From: Polyangium sp. 15x6
Lineage (GTDB): Bacteria; Myxococcota_A; Polyangia; Polyangiales; Polyangiaceae
Length of the DNA stretch: 64,000 nucleotides
Reading direction: 5' to 3'
Assembly (NCBI RefSeq): GCF_029960785.1
Contig: NZ_JASBQE010000015.1
Location: 1-64,000 of the forward strand
Below, one piece after another: positions 61,401-64,000 of this stretch (positions are counted from its first letter, which is position 1; each line of letters begins with the position of its first letter). The notes under the pieces are model-generated. The model had not been told where the DNA came from, searched no databases, and saw only the letters and a list, made by a program, of their open reading frames with translations. The translations under genes and the position numbers were made by a program.

Positions 61401-63304
61401 ACGGCGAGCAGCCACGCTTCGTCGTCGGCGTGCTCGGCGTCGACCACCGCCTCGGCCGCGCCCCGGAATGCGCGGGGTTGCCGGACCGCGTCGGCTCCGT
61501 GTTCGGCGAGCCGACGTGTCGCCTCGGTCGCCCGTCCCGCGAGCGCCCAGTGCCGCACGGCCTGCCCTGCCGCGTCCAGACGTTCTTCCAACGACGCCGC
61601 GGCATCCGCGCGACGCGCATCGAACGATCCCGCGATCGCCGCGTGCGCCGCGCGGATCGCCTCGTCGCTCAAGGCGAGCGTGGCCGCCTCGCGTCGCGTG
61701 ATCCGCAGGGCATCGGCGTCCCGCCGCGCGAGGCCGCGGCCGACCAGCGCGGAGACTTCGGCTTCATCGACGCCGAGGCTCGACAGCAGGGGGAGACGCG
61801 CGCGGCCGGAGAGCGCGACGAGCAGCGAAAGCGCGCGCTCCTCGGCCGGCGGCAGGGCGCTCGTGACGGCGGCTCGGGGCCTCTTCGGGACGAGGCTCCC
61901 CTTCGTGATCGCACGATCGAGCTCTCCCTCCGCCGCGCTGCCGGCTTGCAGCTCCGCGACGACCTCGGCGATCGCCGCGGGGTGCCCGCCCGTCGTCGCG
62001 AAGAGCTCGGCCTCGACGCCGGAGAGGCCGACATCCAGCATCCACCGCTTCACCGCGTGCGCCGCGAGCGGCCCGAGCCCGATCACCGAGGCCCCCGCGG
62101 ATTCGCCGAGGAACACGCCCTTCGCGTGGTCGATCTCGGTGACGACGAGGAGCACCGGATCGGAAGGATCGAGCGACCGCGCGAGGGCCGAGAGCGCCTC
62201 GCGGTCGTCGTCGGGCAGGAGGTGGACGTCGTCCACGAGCAGCGCCACCGGTGTGCCTCGACGAACCAGCCGATCCCGCGCCTCGAGCGCGGCGCGCAGG
62301 CTCCCTTCGGCCAGCGGCTCGGAGGCGGCGCGCGTGACGAGGGATGCGAACGGCCTTCGTGTCGTGGCGAGGGCTTCGACGGTCGCGACCCGCGTCTGCG
62401 CGATCCACTTGAGCTCGCGAAGCAGGCGGCTCCTCCCTGCCCCTTCCGGGCCGCGGACGATCGCCATCCGCGGCCCGGCCATCCCCGCTTCGAGACGATC
62501 GAGCAGCGCCACGAGAAGGCCGAGCTCCGCCTCCCGACCCACGAGCCGTGGCGCTTCCCGCGGCGGGACGTGTATCCACGACGCGTGCCCGCCGAGCGCC
62601 TCGATGACCTCCTCCGCGGACGCGGGACGCGCGGCGGGATCCGGATCGGCGAGCCGACGCGCGAGGCGCTCCACCAGAGGAGGCAGCCCGTGCCCGCGCG
62701 CGAGATCGAGCAGCGTGACGCCGACGGCGTAGAGATCGCTGCGCGCATCGGCGCGCTCTCCGCGTAACACCTCGGGCGCGATGAACCGCGGCGTCCCGCT
62801 CGGCGCCGCCACGCTCCCGAGCCGGCCCGCGCACGACAGATCGAGCAGCACGCCACGACCACGCTCGTCGACCATCACGTTGGCGGGCTTGAAATCCCCG
62901 TGCCGGAGCCCGAGGCGATGCAGGAACGCGAGCGCGGACAGGGCATCGACGAGCGGCCCGCGGAGCGCCTCGAACGAAGGCGCCGCCCGATCGAGCTCGC
63001 GCCCGGCGACGACCTCGGTTGCGAGGTAGTGCAGCGCCGCGTGTTCGCCGTCCCGCGGAAGAGACCCGAAATCGAGCACGCGGACGAGGTGCGGGTGGAC
63101 GAGGCCCGCCAGGTAGCCGAGCTCCGCGCGCAGGGCCCATTCGTCCTCCGCGCGCCGTAGCACCTTCAGCGCGACGTCGGTCTCGAGGACGAGGTCTTTC
63201 GCGAGGAACGTCCGCGCGAGGCCGCCCTCGCCGAGCGTCGCGACGACCCGATAGCGGTGGGCGAGGATCTCTCCCGGGGCGACCAAGCCCGCGGAGTGTC
63301 TCAC
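58490..63304 (-). CDS. Ser/Thr kinase-AAA-TPR-GAF-sigma54 activator fusion
   Basis: This 1604-residue soluble regulator has these parts. A kinase (1-240) with Gly loop '[12 protein letters not shown]', Lys in 'DVALKVL', catalytic loop '[10 protein letters not shown]' (HGD for HRD) and 'LLDLSCAG' (DLS for DFG). A STAND/AAA-like ATPase (about 250-500), whose Walker A reads '[12 protein letters not shown]' with Arg for Lys. TPR-like helices (about 560-1050). A GAF domain (about 1108-1248), a coiled coil, and a sigma-54 AAA+ domain (about 1300-1518) with GESGTGKE, canonical GAFTGA and '[11 protein letters not shown]'. A Fis HTH ends it ([20 protein letters not shown]). It could couple a cytoplasmic stimulus to sigma-54 transcription. 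The start is GTG 63304, inside the TGTCTCACA repeats. Confidence 0.92.
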   Translation of the reverse strand: MRHSAGLVAPGEILAHRYRVVATLGEGGLARTFLAKDLVLETDVALKVLRRAEDEWALRAELGYLAGLVHPHLVRVLDFGSLPRDGEHAALHYLATEVVAGRELDRAAPSFEALRGPLVDALSALAFLHRLGLRHGDFKPANVMVDERGRGVLLDLSCAGRLGSVAAPSGTPRFIAPEVLRGERADARSDLYAVGVTLLDLARGHGLPPLVERLARRLADPDPAARPASAEEVIEALGGHASWIHVPPREAPRLVGREAELGLLVALLDRLEAGMAGPRMAIVRGPEGAGRSRLLRELKWIAQTRVATVEALATTRRPFASLVTRAASEPLAEGSLRAALEARDRLVRRGTPVALLVDDVHLLPDDDREALSALARSLDPSDPVLLVVTEIDHAKGVFLGESAGASVIGLGPLAAHAVKRWMLDVGLSGVEAELFATTGGHPAAIAEVVAELQAGSAAEGELDRAITKGSLVPKRPRAAVTSALPPAEERALSLLVALSGRARLPLLSSLGVDEAEVSALVGRGLARRDADALRITRREAATLALSDEAIRAAHAAIAGSFDARRADAAASLEERLDAAGQAVRHWALAGRATEATRRLAEHGADAVRQPRAFRGAAEAVVDAEHADDEAWLLAVRVIELAGNPARAREAIERRLPRLANGARRGGALLTLASCLAQQGEAQRALTVLAEAAREPLDEVGRARRADLEARALTRLGRHAEARVVAEAALEAAPALPDDDVRADLVEDLVVAATHLGDLRAARKYLSLSAAATERSPRRLLRARSHRAIHDYRAGDVRAALAGHREALWIAEEHGLSDAIARTCSNLGTACHQIGRFAEALEAYERGARVSRALGQQDVGLLFASNLAKLWADVGAFERGLRTATKTEADATAAGLVAIAAAAASAVGENAFGLGDLAFARDAAERARGAFDRLGMAREAAEVALERADIDLAAGDLSAAARALDAVAGEAREAPDVAAREALGRAELDRLRGAPAGERSRLEEALTFAERAGQPDLIAVCASRLAAALDPSGERARAIPLRARADALWEEAASGLAPELRSAFFAHPRRRPRAPAELHARGAPQGRTEKLARLLDLYRKLNGTDEANGILVMALDAAIELTGAERGFLVLEDPRSGALYVPAARNVDREQIGKSHLKFSRSIAEQAMRTAEAVCTADAREDERFRENASVHAMRLRSVIAVPIRSPDGVIGALYLDNRFTEARFREADIDLLLGFADHVALVLRRARLIEDLRRRTEELEAERSKVEELARLQAAEIVRLGDEVRAKQEALDHRHDDRGIIGRSPALRRVLATLDRVVASPLPVLVLGESGTGKELVARAVHDGSPRRAGPFVGINCAALPASLLEAELFGHKRGAFTGADRDRGGLMVAASGGTLFLDELGEMPLEVQAKLLRVLQERVVRPLGSDTTVPVDFRLVCATNRTLRTEVRVGRFREDLYYRVGVVEVTLPPLRDRLEDLPELAAHLVARAARELGRPAPRITPSSMRVLLAHSWPGNVRELENVLMKAIVLAEGEVIRPGDLGLREARPLPSRRIERPRGDAEREAILRALAENGWNAAQAARTLAIPRATFYRRLERYGIARPR

Positions 63305-63331
63305 ACGTGTCTCACATGTCGCAACGAGACA
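63297..63331. promoter_or_regulatory. candidate upstream activating sequence
   Basis: TGTCTCACA occurs at 63297-63305 and again at 63308-63316, exactly 11 bp (one helical turn) apart. The reversed core GAGACA follows at 63326-63331, where TGTCGC (63317-63322) and GAGACA form an imperfect palindrome. The array lies about 70-125 bp upstream of the sigma-54 promoter at 63396, the right distance for an activator with a Fis HTH, and overlaps the start of the activator gene itself, so autoregulation is possible. Confidence 0.65.
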
Positions 63332-63395
63332 CTTCCTGCGGGCGAATCACGCGTCCTGCCTCGTGAATTCGCGCGTCCTGCCCCCGGGTGTCGCC

Positions 63396-63412
63396 TTGGT
63401 ACGCCCCCTGCT
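63396..63412 (+). promoter_or_regulatory. sigma-54 (-24/-12) promoter
   Basis: TTGGTACGCCCCCTGCT differs from the TTGGCACG-N4-TTGC consensus at two bases, keeps GG and GC, and their spacing is right (GG 63398-63399, GC 63410-63411, 12 bp). Transcription is expected near 63423, only two bases before ATG 63425, so the mRNA would be almost leaderless. It lies between the sigma-54 activator gene and the lipoprotein gene. Confidence 0.75.
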
Positions 63413-63424
63413 AACGGCCCGCGC

Positions 63425-64000
63425 ATGCATTCCGGTCGCGTGCTTCTTCGTCTCCTCGCCGCGTCGCTCGCCCTGGGGGCGTGCATCGTGAGCCCCCAGC
63501 CGACGCCCCCCGAAGAACCCACGCTCCTCGCGGATCTCGTCTCGACGGGTGGGCCCATGGACATGGCCACCACAAAGCGCTTCGTGGGCGAGCCCGGCGC
63601 GGTCACGCCGCCGCGAGGCAACGTCGTGGTCACGAACCTGGACACGACCGACGCGCCGGGCGTGGCGACGGTCGCCGCGGACGGGAGCTTCGACATCACC
63701 GTCGACGGCACGGAAATGCACGAGTTCCGCGTCGAGATCGTGGGCCCGGACGGCCTCCGCTCCAAGCCCCTCGATCTCGTCCTGAATGCCGCCGGCAGCG
63801 CGTACGAGCCCGGTCCGCGGCCGCTTGCCGAGTGCCTCGTGCTCGACCCGGCGTTTTCCCTCTCGTTCGACGGCGCCGGCGACACCCGGAGCCTCGTCGT
63901 CCGCAACGATTGCCCGGACGAACTCTCGTTCCTCGCGCCTCGTCTGCGCCGCGGGCAAGCCGCATACGGGTTCGATCCGACGGCGCCGTTCGTCCTCGCG
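63425..64000 (+). CDS. predicted lipoprotein under sigma-54 control (3' end outside window)
   Basis: 192 residues are visible. The signal peptide is 'RVLLRLLAASLALGAC' with lipobox LGAC, then 'IVSPQPTPPEEPTLLADLVS'. The mature region is rich in beta strands ('NVVVTNLDTTDAPGVATVAA', 'EMHEFRVEIVGPDGLRSKPL', 'FSLSFDGAGDTRSLVVRND'), like a carboxypeptidase-regulatory or Ig-type sandwich. No enzyme motif is seen. ATG 63425 follows the promoter by two bases. This architecture, a lipoprotein divergent from a kinase-sigma54 activator, makes it the probable regulated target. Confidence 0.75.
   Translation, partial: MHSGRVLLRLLAASLALGACIVSPQPTPPEEPTLLADLVSTGGPMDMATTKRFVGEPGAVTPPRGNVVVTNLDTTDAPGVATVAADGSFDITVDGTEMHEFRVEIVGPDGLRSKPLDLVLNAAGSAYEPGPRPLAECLVLDPAFSLSFDGAGDTRSLVVRNDCPDELSFLAPRLRRGQAAYGFDPTAPFVLA

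Overview
The window is very GC-rich and dense. It carries hallmarks of a large-genome myxobacterium, probably order Polyangiales (Sorangium/Polyangium type). These are eukaryote-like Ser/Thr kinases fused to TPRs or to a sigma-54 activator, myxococcal Cys-rich repeat lipoproteins, many lipoproteins with Gly/Ala-rich linkers, two-component and PAS-STAS regulators, and a type VI secretion (T6SS) tip module. The assignment rests on gene content and codon style only; no rRNA or tRNA gene is visible. Several true starts are ATG or GTG codons inside much longer open frames, because GC-rich shadow frames stay open across almost every gene.

Layout. 0-5.3 kb (minus): lipoprotein, TPR Ser/Thr kinase, and a DUF2169 protein cut by the window edge. 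5.7-8.5 kb: zinc-ribbon and helical proteins of unknown role, an inverted-repeat gap, DUF1801, GST. 8.7-15 kb: T6SS tip cassette (VgrG with a huge helical tail, DUF1795/DcrB chaperone, PAAR protein with its own helical tail), then an alpha/beta hydrolase and ClpS. 15.4-24.9 kb: sirtuin, two translationally coupled Cys-rich lipoproteins (one with VWA), thioredoxin-like lipoprotein, HSL-type esterase, Cys-cluster protein. 25-31 kb: bestrophin, class-III aminotransferase coupled to a radical SAM enzyme, sterol-desaturase-type hydroxylase, P450. 31-44 kb: Cache histidine kinase, two RsbR-like PAS-STAS proteins, SBF symporter, ABC ATPase with a permease-CPBP protease fusion, VOC protein, LD-carboxypeptidase, NtrB/NtrC-type pair. 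44-50.4 kb: lamin-tail lipoprotein, a frameshifted PD40 relic, receiver protein, methyltransferase, NlpC/P60-like protein, glycosyltransferase, NIF3. 50.8-55.3 kb: flavin amine oxidase and heme-barrel genes, a truncated TPR/PEGA gene and a lipoprotein, in a stretch that looks foreign. 55.4-64 kb: EEP phosphatase, PLAT protein, hydrolase, a 1604-residue kinase/sigma-54 activator, and a divergent lipoprotein behind a -24/-12 promoter.

Two themes stand out. First, convergent gene pairs are either packed within 27 bp (or overlap) or separated by 333-389 bp. All four long gaps hold paired inverted repeats, from three unrelated sequence families. Second, the right edge looks like a self-contained signalling unit: a kinase-AAA-TPR-GAF-sigma54 activator reads outward from a 120-bp gap that holds TGTCTCACA repeats and a good sigma-54 promoter aimed at a lipoprotein gene with almost no leader.
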